This document shows positions 9,612-18,671 of a stretch of DNA of 64,000 nucleotides, piece by piece. This DNA comes from Gammaproteobacteria bacterium LSUCC0057 (GTDB lineage Bacteria > Pseudomonadota > Gammaproteobacteria > Pseudomonadales > Porticoccaceae). Position 1 is the stretch's first letter. Each line of letters starts with the position of its first letter. A program made the position numbers and the translations under genes. The stretch spans positions 817,659-881,658 of the forward strand of contig SPIA01000001.1 in the NCBI GenBank assembly GCA_004535795.1, read 5' to 3'. The notes under the pieces are model-generated. The model saw nothing but the letters and a program-made list of their open reading frames with translations. It was not told where the DNA came from and searched no databases.

Positions 9612-11273
9612 ATGTATCAGTACAACGCCCGCGACCATCAACTTGTGCGCGAACGGGTTCAGCAGTTCCGCGGTCAGACCGAGCGCTATCTCGCCGGCAA
9701 ACTCAGCGACGAACAATTTCTGCCGCTGCGTCTGCAAAACGGTCTCTACGTACAGCGTCTGGCACCGATGCTGCGCATCGCCATCCCCTATGGGTTGCTC
9801 TCCAGCCGCCAGCTGCGCAAGCTGGCCGACATCACCCGCCGCTACGATAAAGGCTACGCGCACTTCACCACCCGCCAAAACTTACAGCTTAACTGGCCGC
9901 AGCTAGAGTGCGTGCCGGACATACTCGCCGAGCTAGCCGAGGTTGAGATGCACGCCGTACAGACCAGCGGCAACTGCATTCGCAACGTCACCAGCGACCA
10001 GTTCGCCGGCGTCGCCACCGACGAGGTTGAAGACCCGCGGCCGTGGTGCGAGCTGCTGCGCCAGTGGTCTACGCTCCACCCCGAATTCGCCTTTTTGCCG
10101 CGCAAATTCAAAATTGCCGTCAACGGCTCACAGGCCGACCGCGCTGCCTTCCTGTTCCACGATGTCGGCGTTGAGCTGGTGCGCAACAGCGCCGGTGAGA
10201 CGCGCTGTAATATATACGCCGGTGGCGGCCTCGGCCGCACCCCAGTGATCGCCGAACTGGTTCGCCGCGAACTGGAGCCGCAGCATCTGCTGACCTATCT
10301 CGACGCCTTGTTGAGGGTTTACAACAGCCATGGCAACCGCGCCAACAAATACAAGGCGCGCATCAAAATTTTGGTCAAGGCGTGGGGCGTGGAGCGCTTC
10401 GCAACAGCGGTAGAGGATGAGTGGCAGTTTGCCAAGGGCGGCGAAAACACCCTTACCAGCGCCAGTATAGAGGCGATGAAAGCGCATTTTACTCTGCCCG
10501 ATTACCGCCAGCCCAACGCCGATGCTGAGCAGCAGTTGCAGCAGCAGGCGGCGTCAGAGTTGGCCTTTGCCCGCTGGCTTGAGCGCAATAGCCACAGCCA
10601 CAAGCAGCCCGGCTACCGCGCCGTCACCCTGTCGCTGAAACCGACCGGGGTGGCTCCGGGCGATGTCACCGATCGCCAGCTGGAGGCGATTGCGCAACTT
10701 GCCGACGACTACTCATTTGGCGAGGTGCGCGCCACCCACAATCAAAATGTGGTGCTTGCCGATGTCCGTATCGAGCAGCTCTACGCGCTCTGGCAAGCGG
10801 CCAAGGCGGCCGGTTTTGCCACCCCGACGGTCGGCACCCTGACCGATATGATCTGCTGTCCGGGCGGCGATTTCTGCTCGCTGGCCAACGCCAAATCGAT
10901 CCCGGTGGCCGAGTCTCTGCAGCGTCGTTTTGACGATATCGACTACCTCTACGATCTGGGTGATTTAGAACTCAACATCAGCGGTTGCATGAACGCCTGC
11001 GGCCACCACCATGTCGGCCAGATCGGTATTTTAGGTGTCGATAAAAAGGGTGAAGAGTGGTACCAGATTCAAATAGGCGGCAGCGCCGGCAAAGATGCTG
11101 CGCTGGCCAAGGTGTTGGGGCCGGCGTTCTCGCGCGATCAGGTGGCCGACACGGTCGCCAACTTGCTGAGTGTCTACACCGACAACCGCATCGATGGCGA
11201 GAGCTTTCTGGAAACCTACCGCCGCATCGGCCTCGACCCCTTCAAGGAACGCGTATATGCCCAAGCTAGTTGA
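9612..11273 (+). CDS. cysI: Assimilatory nitrite/sulfite reductase, siroheme hemoprotein (CysI type)
   Basis: Reduces sulfite to sulfide (six electrons) at a siroheme/[4Fe-4S] centre. The 553-residue protein has two ferredoxin-like half domains followed by siroheme-binding repeats. Cluster ligands are visible as C416-x5-C422 and C459-x3-C463 (GCMNACGHHH), the standard nitrite/sulfite reductase signature. TTRQNLQLNW near residue 86 and TSGNCIRNVTSDQFAG near 120 bind siroheme. No CysJ flavoprotein gene is nearby, so electrons may come from ferredoxin or an unlinked reductase. It overlaps a DUF934 gene, the arrangement seen for Pseudomonas-type cysI, which favours sulfite over nitrite as substrate. 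Residual doubt concerns substrate only. Confidence 0.92.
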   Translation: MYQYNARDHQLVRERVQQFRGQTERYLAGKLSDEQFLPLRLQNGLYVQRLAPMLRIAIPYGLLSSRQLRKLADITRRYDKGYAHFTTRQNLQLNWPQLECVPDILAELAEVEMHAVQTSGNCIRNVTSDQFAGVATDEVEDPRPWCELLRQWSTLHPEFAFLPRKFKIAVNGSQADRAAFLFHDVGVELVRNSAGETRCNIYAGGGLGRTPVIAELVRRELEPQHLLTYLDALLRVYNSHGNRANKYKARIKILVKAWGVERFATAVEDEWQFAKGGENTLTSASIEAMKAHFTLPDYRQPNADAEQQLQQQAASELAFARWLERNSHSHKQPGYRAVTLSLKPTGVAPGDVTDRQLEAIAQLADDYSFGEVRATHNQNVVLADVRIEQLYALWQAAKAAGFATPTVGTLTDMICCPGGDFCSLANAKSIPVAESLQRRFDDIDYLYDLGDLELNISGCMNACGHHHVGQIGILGVDKKGEEWYQIQIGGSAGKDAALAKVLGPAFSRDQVADTVANLLSVYTDNRIDGESFLETYRRIGLDPFKERVYAQAS

Positions 11274-11706
11274 ACAGCAGCAGTTGTGCGACAACCGCTG
11301 GCAGGTGCTCGACGATCAGCAGCCGATCCCGCCGAGCCACTATCTGCTACCGCTGGCGCGCTGGTTGGCGGCGCGCGAGATCGCTGCCGACGGCGCCCCT
11401 TTCGGGGTCATTATCGATGGTGACCAGCCACTCGAAGAGCTGGCGCCCACCCTTGCCGAGCTGCCGCTGATCGCCATCCACTTTGCCAAATTTGCCGACG
11501 GCCGCGGCTTCTCGACTGCGCGTCTGCTGCGCGGCCGTTACGGCTACCGCGGCGAGCTGCGCGCCTGCGGCGATATCTTTAGAGATCAGCTGTTTTTTCT
11601 GCAGCGCTGCGGCTTTGACAGCTTCGAGCTGCCCGATGAGGCAGACCAGAGCTGGTTGCAGTCATTGCATGATTTCACCGTCAGCTATCAAGCTGCCGCC
11701 AGGTAG
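11257..11706 (+). CDS. DUF934 protein, sulfite reductase partner
   Basis: A 149-residue soluble protein of the DUF934 family, which is almost always encoded directly after this type of sulfite reductase; it is thought to help the reductase, but no mechanism is established. Family features seen are FAKFADGRGFSTARLLR and the RGELRACGDIFRDQLFFLQRCGFD stretch (residues about 76-127). ATG at 11257 has AAGGAAC just upstream and overlaps the cysI 3' end by 17 bases in another frame, which implies translational coupling. The open frame extends further 5' inside cysI, but those residues are a shadow of cysI. Confidence 0.9.
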   Translation: MPKLVEQQQLCDNRWQVLDDQQPIPPSHYLLPLARWLAAREIAADGAPFGVIIDGDQPLEELAPTLAELPLIAIHFAKFADGRGFSTARLLRGRYGYRGELRACGDIFRDQLFFLQRCGFDSFELPDEADQSWLQSLHDFTVSYQAAAR

Positions 11707-11711
11707 CAGCC

Positions 11712-12878
11712 GTGGCCGGCTCACTGCTGGAATCGTTCTTTCTCATCTTTAGCGGCGCAGCACTGCTTGCCACCCTGGCGATGTTTACCCGCCAACCACT
11801 GTTGGTCGCTTACATACTGCTGGGAGTGCTGCTCGGCCCGTACGGCCTCGGCTGGGTAGGCGATGTCGCACTGCTGGCGCAAATCTCCAGTATTGGCATT
11901 GTCTTACTGCTTTTTTTGATCGGCCTCGACATGCAGCCCCAGGCGCTGTGGCGCGTGCTGCGCGAGGCTTCGGTGGTGACTCTGGTCAGCTCGCTGCTGT
12001 TTGCAACGCTGAGCGCCGCTGCCGCGCTACTGGCGGGCTTCACCGCTACTGAGGCCGCCGTGGTCGGTGCGGCAATGATGTTCTCCAGCACCATTATCGG
12101 CATTAAACTGCTACCGACCACCGCCCTCCACCACCGCCGCAGTGGCGAAATGATGGTCGGGCTGCTGTTGTTGCAAGATTTTCTGGCGATTTTCGTCTTG
12201 ATCGTGCTGTTTTCCAGTCAGGCCGGCACTATTGAGTGGCGCCAAATTGGCGTCAGCCTACTCGGTTTGCCGCTGCTGCTGGCAGTCACACTGGCGGCGG
12301 TGCGATGGCTGCTGCTGCCGCTGCTTAAGCGTTTTGACCGCATCGGCGAGTACATCTTTCTGCTCGCCATCGGCTGGTGTTTTGCCGCCGCGGAAACTGC
12401 CGAGCTGCTCGGCTTGTCTCGTGAGATAGGCGCCTTCTTGGCCGGCATATCCATCGCCACCAGCCCCATTGCGCAGTTCATCGCGCTGAGCCTAAAACCA
12501 CTGCGCGACTTTTTCCTGATCCTGTTTTTCTTTTCGCTGGGCGGCGGCTTTAATATCGGTCTGCTCGACCAAGTGATTGTGCCGGCGTTGCTGCTGGCGG
12601 CGCTGGTGCTGGTCGCTAAACCGCTGATCTTTCGCGCGCTGCTGCGACGCCAGAGTGAGAGCCCGGCGCTGGCGTGGGATCTCGGCTTTCGATTGGGACA
12701 GAGCAGCGAATTTGCGCTGCTTATCGCCTATGTCGCCGCCGCCTCGGGGCTGATTGGTGAGCTCGCCTCACACTACATTCAGGCCGCGGCGATCATCACC
12801 TTTCTGCTCTCCAGCTATATTGTCGTGTTTAACTTCCCCAACCCGATGGCGGTCAGCGAGCGGCTGCGCCGCGACTGA
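11712..12878 (+). CDS. Monovalent cation:proton antiporter, CPA2 family, membrane domain only
   Basis: A 388-residue polytopic membrane protein of the CPA2/KefB group, exchanging K+ or Na+ for protons. Around twelve hydrophobic segments are visible; GLDMQPQALW and the LLLLQDFLAIF segment contain the conserved charged and polar residues of this fold. KefB/KefC proteins continue into a cytoplasmic RCK/TrkA-N domain; this one stops at residue 388, so ligand gating by that domain is absent. It begins with GTG 5 bases after the DUF934 stop and has only a weak ribosome site, suggesting coupling. Ion specificity cannot be read from sequence. Confidence 0.88.
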   Translation: MAGSLLESFFLIFSGAALLATLAMFTRQPLLVAYILLGVLLGPYGLGWVGDVALLAQISSIGIVLLLFLIGLDMQPQALWRVLREASVVTLVSSLLFATLSAAAALLAGFTATEAAVVGAAMMFSSTIIGIKLLPTTALHHRRSGEMMVGLLLLQDFLAIFVLIVLFSSQAGTIEWRQIGVSLLGLPLLLAVTLAAVRWLLLPLLKRFDRIGEYIFLLAIGWCFAAAETAELLGLSREIGAFLAGISIATSPIAQFIALSLKPLRDFFLILFFFSLGGGFNIGLLDQVIVPALLLAALVLVAKPLIFRALLRRQSESPALAWDLGFRLGQSSEFALLIAYVAAASGLIGELASHYIQAAAIITFLLSSYIVVFNFPNPMAVSERLRRD

Positions 12879-12882
12879 GCTG

Positions 12883-13929
12883 TCAGACCGGCGGTCGCTG
12901 CGTGGCGCGGCCCAACCAGCGGCTTGCCAGCTGCTCGACGCTCTGCTGTGCGGCCACGCCGAGCTTTTCTTGCCAACTGCGTTTTTGCAGTGTGGTCAAC
13001 TGATAGACGTCGCGTTCAGCGGCCGCGGCCACTAAGTAGTCGTCGCTGGTCGCCAACTGATCGACCAACCCCAGTGAGAGTGCCTGCTGGCCATACCAAG
13101 CCTCCCCGGTGGCTACTGCGGCGACATCGAGTTGCGGGCGGGCGTTGGCGACAAACTGCTGAAAGAGTTGATGAGTCTGCTCGAGCTCTTGTTGGAACTT
13201 GGCGCGACCCTGGTCGTTGTTTTCGCCAAACATGGTCACGGTGCGCTTGTATTCACCGGCGGTGTAGAGCTCGAAATCCACTTTGTTATCGCGCAGCAGA
13301 CGGTTGAAGTTGGGCAGCTGCGCCACCACTCCGATCGACCCGATCAACGCGAACGGCGCGGCCACTATCTTATTAGCCACCGCCGCCATCATATAGCCGC
13401 CACTGGCGGCGACTTTGTCGACACAGATAGTCAGCGGTATCTGCTGCTCTATTAATCGATTGAGCTGCGAGGCGGCCAGCCCGTAACTGTGCACCATGCC
13501 ACCGCCGCTCTCGAGTCGCACCACCACCTCGTCAGAGGGCTTTAACAGCCGCAACAGCGCGGTGATTTCATGGCGCAGCGAGGCCACCGCCGAAGCTTTA
13601 ATATCGCCGTCAAAGTCGAGCACAAAAGTGCGCGGCCGCGGCTGTTTTGACGCTGCTTTGACAGCGGTTTTAGCCCGTTTTTTCTCTTCTTTGCGACGCT
13701 GTTTTCGGTGGCTCTTCAGCTCGCCCTCGGCCAGCGTGGCCTCGACCAGCTGCTGCTGATAGTCATCCAGTTGGTCATTGAGTTTTACCACTTCAAACTC
13801 GGGCGGCGCGGTGTCGCGGTGGCCGCGCCGCGCCACTGTGCTGGCAACCACCAGCAGAGGGATGAGCAGCGCCACCAACAGCGTAACCACTTTGGCCAAA
13901 AACAGACCGTATTCACTCAAAAATGCCAC
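12883..13929 (-). CDS. sohB: SohB-like inner-membrane serine protease (S49)
   Basis: A 348-residue S49 (SppA-related) protease. One transmembrane helix (residues about 10-30) is followed by a long basic linker rich in K and R (70-98) and the protease domain. The Ser-Lys dyad is readable: S176 in VAASGGYM and K228 in AGEYKRT. E. coli SohB is the same length and layout; its physiological substrates are not well defined. The start is GTG at 13929 with GGAG 8-9 bases upstream. It converges on the antiporter gene with 4 bases between stops and follows nudC by 29 bases, possibly in one transcript. Confidence 0.92.
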   Translation of the reverse strand: MAFLSEYGLFLAKVVTLLVALLIPLLVVASTVARRGHRDTAPPEFEVVKLNDQLDDYQQQLVEATLAEGELKSHRKQRRKEEKKRAKTAVKAASKQPRPRTFVLDFDGDIKASAVASLRHEITALLRLLKPSDEVVVRLESGGGMVHSYGLAASQLNRLIEQQIPLTICVDKVAASGGYMMAAVANKIVAAPFALIGSIGVVAQLPNFNRLLRDNKVDFELYTAGEYKRTVTMFGENNDQGRAKFQQELEQTHQLFQQFVANARPQLDVAAVATGEAWYGQQALSLGLVDQLATSDDYLVAAAAERDVYQLTTLQKRSWQEKLGVAAQQSVEQLASRWLGRATQRPPV

Positions 13930-13958
13930 AGGTTAACTCCTCGCTATTGGACTTCTAC

Positions 13959-14813
13959 TCAAGCACTCTCATGTGCAGTGGTGCGCGCGGCGACAAAGGC
14001 GCGAATTAACTGACCCGATATACTGGTCGGTGGCGGTATGCGCGGCAACTCGCGATAGTGGAACCACTGCGCCGCCTCCAGCTCAACGCCATCGACGACA
14101 ATGTCGCCGCCGGCGTAGCGAGCAAAGTAACCGAGCATCAGCTGGCTGGGAAACGGCCACGCCTGGCTGGCAAAATAGCGCACACTGTCGGTGTCGATGC
14201 CGCTCTCCTCCATCACTTCGCGGCGCAGCGCCTGCTCGGCGCTCTCGCCCGGCTCAATAAATCCCGCCAGGGTACTGAACAGACCGGCTGGCCAGCTGCC
14301 TTGGCGACCGAGCAAGCAGTAGTCGCCGCGTTCCACCAAGGTGATGATGCAGGGCGAAATTTTGGCATAAAAAGAGAGGTCGCATGGCTCGCAGCGCAGC
14401 GCGTGGTCGCTGCGCGAGCTGCTGGTAGGGCGGCCACAACTGCCGCAAAAGCGGTGTTCGCGCTGCCACTGCAACAGCTGGCTGGCGCGGCTGACCAGGG
14501 CGAAGTCGCTGGCATCGAGCCGCCCGACTAGCTCGCGCAGCGTCAATAGTTCAAGCTCTAGAGGAGTTTGCTCTAGCCACTGCTCGCTGACCTGCCAGGC
14601 GTGGCCGCGGCCGACCCCAGAGAGGTAGCCCAGCGCTACCTGCTGCAGCGGTGTTGGCGCTGCCGGCAGCTGCTGTGGCAACAGCCTCGGCGAGCCCTCG
14701 GCGATGTCGACGGCGATACGCCCGGCCACCGACAGCACCACAAAATCGGGGCCGCCGGCAGCGATGTCGGCGCTGGGGTAAAAGCCACCCAGTCGCTCTG
14801 CGATGAGTTCCAT
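13959..14813 (-). CDS. nudC: NAD(H) pyrophosphatase / RNA deNADding enzyme NudC
   Basis: Nudix hydrolase that splits NADH to NMNH and AMP and removes NAD caps from RNA in E. coli. The 284-residue protein has the zinc ribbon C123, C126, C141, C144 and a complete Nudix box at residues 184-206 (G-x5-E-x7-REVMEESG). After the box, QPWPFPxS-type sequence QAWPFPSQLMLGY identifies the NudC subfamily. I place the start at ATG 14813 because AAGGAG lies 5 bases before it; the GTG at 14819 touches that ribosome site and cannot use it. It diverges from nhaB. Confidence 0.94.
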   Translation of the reverse strand: MELIAERLGGFYPSADIAAGGPDFVVLSVAGRIAVDIAEGSPRLLPQQLPAAPTPLQQVALGYLSGVGRGHAWQVSEQWLEQTPLELELLTLRELVGRLDASDFALVSRASQLLQWQREHRFCGSCGRPTSSSRSDHALRCEPCDLSFYAKISPCIITLVERGDYCLLGRQGSWPAGLFSTLAGFIEPGESAEQALRREVMEESGIDTDSVRYFASQAWPFPSQLMLGYFARYAGGDIVVDGVELEAAQWFHYRELPRIPPPTSISGQLIRAFVAARTTAHESA

Positions 14814-14953
14814 CGGCACTCCTTAATATGCTTTGATTTGGCGCAAATTAGTTGCATTAAGACTAAGGTTGAAAACAAATAAAACCGACTTAATGCTACC
14901 ATAGCGCACTTTTTCTGACTGCCCGAATTTCATCTACCAAAGAGGGACCCTCC
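14814..14953. promoter_or_regulatory. Divergent nudC/nhaB promoter region
   Basis: A 140-base divergent gap, AT-rich from about 14820 to 14900, must carry both promoters. No hexamer pair is convincing. The nhaB ribosome-binding site lies inside a perfect 11-base inverted repeat GAGGGACCCTC at 14942-14952, directly before the ATG at 14954; its one-base centre is too tight for a hairpin, so it is more likely coincidental. Confidence 0.4.
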
Positions 14954-16459
14954 ATGCCGAGGACCGCCACCCAGGCCCTGCGCAAAAACTTTCTCGGCAA
15001 TTCGCCGGGCTGGTACCAAAGCGCCATTATTCTGTTTCTGATAGTCAACCCGATCATGTTAATTGTCGCCGGCCCGTTCATCACCGGCTGGCTGTTAATA
15101 GCAGAATTTATCTTCACCTTGGCGATGGCGCTGAAATGCTATCCGCTGCAGCCGGGTGGATTGTTAGCGATTGAGGCAGTGATCATCGGTATGACCTCGC
15201 CGGAGGCGGTCTACCACGAGGCAATCGGCAACTTTGAAGTGATTTTGCTGCTGATGTTTATGGTCGCCGGCATCTATTTTATGCGCGACATGCTGCTGGC
15301 CGCGTTTAGCCGCATGCTGATTTCGGTTAAATCTAAACTGCTGCTATCGCTGCTGTTTGCTCTCGCCGGGGCGACGCTGTCGGCCTTTCTCGACGCGCTG
15401 ACGGTCACAGCGGTATTGATCACCGTCTCGGTGGGCTTCTACTCGGTCTACCACAAGGTGGCTTCAGGCAAACAGCTGGTCGACACTCAGCACGACCACA
15501 GTGAAGACACCCAGCTACACGATTATCACCGTGAAGATCTCGAACAGTTTCGCGCTTTTTTGCGCAGCTTAATCATGCACGGTGCAGTTGGCACCGCGCT
15601 GGGTGGGGTCTGCACTCTGGTCGGCGAGCCACAAAACTTGCTGATCGCCGAGAAAGCCGGTTGGGACTTTATTGAATTTTTCACAAAGATGGCGCCAGTC
15701 ACTATGTCAACCTTGCTGTTTGGACTACTCACCTGTCTGGCGCTGGAGGCGACCGCCAGTTTTGGCTACGGCGCCAAATTGCCCAACGCCGTGCGCTCGG
15801 TGCTGGAAGATTACAACCGCGCCCAACAAGCCAAGCGCACCCAGCAAGATCGTGTCGCCCTGTGGGTGCAGGTGGCAGTGGCGCTGTTCTTGGTGGTGGC
15901 GCTGGCATTTCACTGGGCGCCGGTGGGGCTGATCGGCCTCACCGTGATCGTGCTGTTGACCGCCTTCAACGGTATCGTCGAGGAGCATCGCATCGGCCAC
16001 GCTTTTGAGGAGGCGCTGCCATTTACGGCGCTGTTGATCGTCTTCTTTGCCATCGTCGCGGTCATTCACGATCAACACCTGTTCACCCCGGTGATCCACT
16101 GGGTGCTGGAACAGGAGCGCTCGCTGCAACCGGCGCTGTTCTTTGCCGCCAACGGGTTGTTGTCAGCCATTAGCGACAATGTCTTTGTCGCCACCGTCTA
16201 TATCAATGAGGTGAAGGCGGCACTGGACGCCGGCGTGATCGATCGGCAGCATTTTGAGACATTGACTGTAGCGATCAACACCGGCACCAATCTGCCCAGT
16301 GTCGCCACTCCCAACGGTCAGGCGGCATTTCTGTTCCTACTTACTTCGGCGCTGGCGCCACTGATCAGGCTCTCTTATATGCGCATGGTGATTATGGCAC
16401 TGCCCTACACCATCGTGCTGACCTCGGTGGGGCTCGGGGTAATTCTGCTGTTTTACTGA
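14954..16459 (+). CDS. nhaB: Na+/H+ antiporter NhaB
   Basis: Electrogenic sodium/proton antiporter for Na+ export and pH homeostasis. At 501 residues it is close to E. coli NhaB (513). Family blocks include [21 protein letters not shown] near the N-terminus, [14 protein letters not shown], and [14 protein letters not shown], which carries the conserved aspartate of the antiporter core. About a dozen hydrophobic segments alternate with short loops. A strong two-way terminator follows the stop. A second, unrelated antiporter (NhaC type) lies at 55.3-56.6 kb, consistent with a saline habitat. Confidence 0.96.
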   Translation: MPRTATQALRKNFLGNSPGWYQSAIILFLIVNPIMLIVAGPFITGWLLIAEFIFTLAMALKCYPLQPGGLLAIEAVIIGMTSPEAVYHEAIGNFEVILLLMFMVAGIYFMRDMLLAAFSRMLISVKSKLLLSLLFALAGATLSAFLDALTVTAVLITVSVGFYSVYHKVASGKQLVDTQHDHSEDTQLHDYHREDLEQFRAFLRSLIMHGAVGTALGGVCTLVGEPQNLLIAEKAGWDFIEFFTKMAPVTMSTLLFGLLTCLALEATASFGYGAKLPNAVRSVLEDYNRAQQAKRTQQDRVALWVQVAVALFLVVALAFHWAPVGLIGLTVIVLLTAFNGIVEEHRIGHAFEEALPFTALLIVFFAIVAVIHDQHLFTPVIHWVLEQERSLQPALFFAANGLLSAISDNVFVATVYINEVKAALDAGVIDRQHFETLTVAINTGTNLPSVATPNGQAAFLFLLTSALAPLIRLSYMRMVIMALPYTIVLTSVGLGVILLFY

Positions 16460-16464
16460 GTTGG

Positions 16465-16504
16465 CCGCCAAAAAAAAAACGCCTGCGGGCGTTTTTTTTG
16501 GCGG
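16465..16504. terminator. Bidirectional intrinsic terminator
   Basis: CCGCC followed by an A-run and ACGCC pairs through the loop TGCG with GGCGT, a T-run and GGCGG. The hairpin has a U-tract on both strands, so it can end nhaB (plus) and the convergent vWA gene (minus, stop at 16514). Confidence 0.92.
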
Positions 16505-16513
16505 TTTCAGCGG

Positions 16514-17689
16514 CTACTTACTGAGCTGGGCGATGGCACCCTGTAGACCGTCGAGGGTCAGTGGGTACATTCGCCCTGCCACCAGCTGGTGGACCATTTC
16601 GATGGTCGGCGTGTACCCCCAATACTTCTCAGCCACCGGGTTAATCCAGGCCAGTTTGCTGTAGGTGTCGGTGAGACGGCGCAGCCAAACCGCACCCGGC
16701 TCTTCGTTGAAGTACTCGACGCTGCCGCCTTTGCTGGTAATTTCGTAGGGGGCCATGGAGGCGTCGCCAACCACAATCACCTTGTAGTCGGCACTGTAGG
16801 TACGCAACAACTCGTGGGTGGCAATGCGCTCTTGCTGACGGCGGTGGTTGTTGCGCCAGACATAGTCGTAGAGGCAGTTGTGAAAATAGAAATACTCTAA
16901 ATGCTTGAACTCGCTTCGCGCGGCCGAGAACAACTCCTCGCAGAGCCGCACATAAGGGTCCATCGAGCCGCCGACATCGAAAAACAGCAACACCTTGATG
17001 GCGTTGTGGCGCTCGGGCACCATTTTTATGTCGAGCAGCCCGGCGTTGCGCGCCGTTGAACGGATAGTATCGCTTAAGTCTAACTCTTCGTTGGCACCCT
17101 GGCGGGCAAACTGGCGCAGCCGCCGCAGCGCCACTTTGATATTGCGGGTGCCGATCTCCACCGAGTCGTCGAGATCTTTGAACTGGCGTTGATCCCAAAC
17201 TTTCACCGCCCGGCGCTGACCACCCTCGCCGCCGACCCGCACCCCCTCGGGATTGAAGCCGCCGTGGCCAAATGGCGAGGTGCCACCGGTACCAATCCAC
17301 TTGTTGCCGCCCTGGTGGCGCTCTTGCTGCTCTTCGAGCCGCTTTTTAAACTCTTCGATAATTTTCTCTAAGCCGCCAAGACTCTCGATCTCGGCTTTTT
17401 CGGCGTCGCTGAACTGGCGCTCAAACTCTTGTCGCAACCAGTCGTCGGGGATCAGCGCCTGAATAATGTCGTCGATGTTCTCCAGCTGCTTAAAATAGGC
17501 GCTAAAAGCGCGGTCGAAACGGTCGTAGTACTTCTCGTCTTTGACCAGCACGGTGCGCGCGAGCAGGTAGAACTCTTCAACATCGGCAAAAGCCAAACGC
17601 TGCTCCAGAGCGCGAATGAGATCGAGTAGCTCGCGAATCGAGACCGGCACTCCGGCTCTTTTCAGCAGTGAGAAAAAATTGATCAACAT
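16514..17689 (-). CDS. vWA domain protein, CoxE-like
   Basis: A 391-residue protein with an N-terminal helical region (starting MLINFFSLLKRAGVPVS), a charged segment, and a C-terminal von Willebrand A domain. The metal-ion site reads DVGGSMD at 238-244, so the first serine of the usual DxSxS is glycine; this variant is, as I recall, common in CoxE-like proteins. It pairs with the MoxR ATPase gene 4 bases upstream; such pairs act as chaperones for metal-centre or complex assembly, but the client here is unknown. ATG 17689 is preferred over an upstream extension lying inside moxR. A CO-dehydrogenase cluster is not present. Confidence 0.88.
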   Translation of the reverse strand: MLINFFSLLKRAGVPVSIRELLDLIRALEQRLAFADVEEFYLLARTVLVKDEKYYDRFDRAFSAYFKQLENIDDIIQALIPDDWLRQEFERQFSDAEKAEIESLGGLEKIIEEFKKRLEEQQERHQGGNKWIGTGGTSPFGHGGFNPEGVRVGGEGGQRRAVKVWDQRQFKDLDDSVEIGTRNIKVALRRLRQFARQGANEELDLSDTIRSTARNAGLLDIKMVPERHNAIKVLLFFDVGGSMDPYVRLCEELFSAARSEFKHLEYFYFHNCLYDYVWRNNHRRQQERIATHELLRTYSADYKVIVVGDASMAPYEITSKGGSVEYFNEEPGAVWLRRLTDTYSKLAWINPVAEKYWGYTPTIEMVHQLVAGRMYPLTLDGLQGAIAQLSK

Positions 17690-17693
17690 AGCG

Positions 17694-18539
17694 CTAGCGC
17701 GCCTCGCGTCGCGCCATAAACGCCAGCCTCTCGAGCATATGGACATCCTGCTCGTTTTTCAGCAGCGCGCCGTAGAGTGGCGGTATCGCCTTAGTCGGGT
17801 CGCGGTTGGTCAAAATCTCATCGGGAATATCGTCCGACATCAGCAATTTCAGCCAATCGATCAACTCAGAGGTGGAGGGCTTTTTCTTTAAGCCGGGCAC
17901 TTTGCGCAACTCAAAGAAAATCTCCAGCGCCTCGTCGACCAAACGTTTTTTCAGCGCCGGAAAGTGCACATCGACAATCTGCTGCATGGTGTCGCGGTCG
18001 GGAAAGTTAATGTAGTGGAAAAAACAGCGGCGCAAAAAGGCGTCTGGCAGCTCTTTTTCGTTGTTACTGGTGATGATCACTATCGGCCGCTGCACCGCTT
18101 TGATCGTCTCGCCGGTCTCGTAGACAAAAAACTCCATGCGGTCGAGCTCTAACAGCAGGTCGTTGGGGAACTCAATGTCGGCTTTATCGATCTCATCGAT
18201 CAGCAGCACCACCTGCTGCTCAGCAGTGAACGCCTCCCACAGCTTGCCGCGCTTGATGTAGTTGCCAATGTCGTGAACGCGGTCATCGCCGAGTTGCGAG
18301 TCGCGCAGCCGAGATACCGCATCGTATTCATACAAGCCTTGCTGGGCTTTGGTGGTCGACTTGATGTGCCAAGCGATCAGCGGCATGCCGAGCGAGGCGG
18401 CCACCTCTTCGGCCAGCAGTGTTTTACCGGTACCCGGTTCGCCTTTGATCAGCAGGGGCCGCTGCAGTGCCACCGCGGCGTTGACGGCGGTGGAGAGCTC
18501 ATTGGTGGCTACGTATTTCTCTGTACCGGTAAACTTCAT
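17694..18539 (-). CDS. MoxR-family AAA+ ATPase
   Basis: A 281-residue AAA+ ATPase of the MoxR group. Walker A is GEPGTGKT at 33-40, Walker B VLLIDEID at about 111-118, sensor 1 IITSNNEKELPDAFLRR near 155-171. The segment KKPSTSELIDWLK near residue 220 is typical of the CoxD-like branch. MoxR proteins use ATP to remodel a partner in concert with a vWA protein; the downstream vWA gene is 4 bases away, so the two almost certainly function together. No substrate protein can be named from the neighbourhood, which is otherwise housekeeping. Confidence 0.92.
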   Translation of the reverse strand: MKFTGTEKYVATNELSTAVNAAVALQRPLLIKGEPGTGKTLLAEEVAASLGMPLIAWHIKSTTKAQQGLYEYDAVSRLRDSQLGDDRVHDIGNYIKRGKLWEAFTAEQQVVLLIDEIDKADIEFPNDLLLELDRMEFFVYETGETIKAVQRPIVIITSNNEKELPDAFLRRCFFHYINFPDRDTMQQIVDVHFPALKKRLVDEALEIFFELRKVPGLKKKPSTSELIDWLKLLMSDDIPDEILTNRDPTKAIPPLYGALLKNEQDVHMLERLAFMARREAR

Positions 18540-18671
18540 AGTCTGCCCTTATTCTCTGTCTGTACGGTTGTCTGGCTCTGCCGCGCAGTGCGGCCGCGCC
18601 ACATAGTACCCAATTTATACCGCTGCGCCCACGCCTCTATCGGCGCTCAGCAGCAAACCGGGCAGCGGAGG

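Noticed and set aside
14942-14952. Perfect inverted repeat covering the nhaB ribosome site
   Set aside because: The centre is a single base, so a hairpin cannot form; coincidence with a GAGGG ribosome site is enough explanation.
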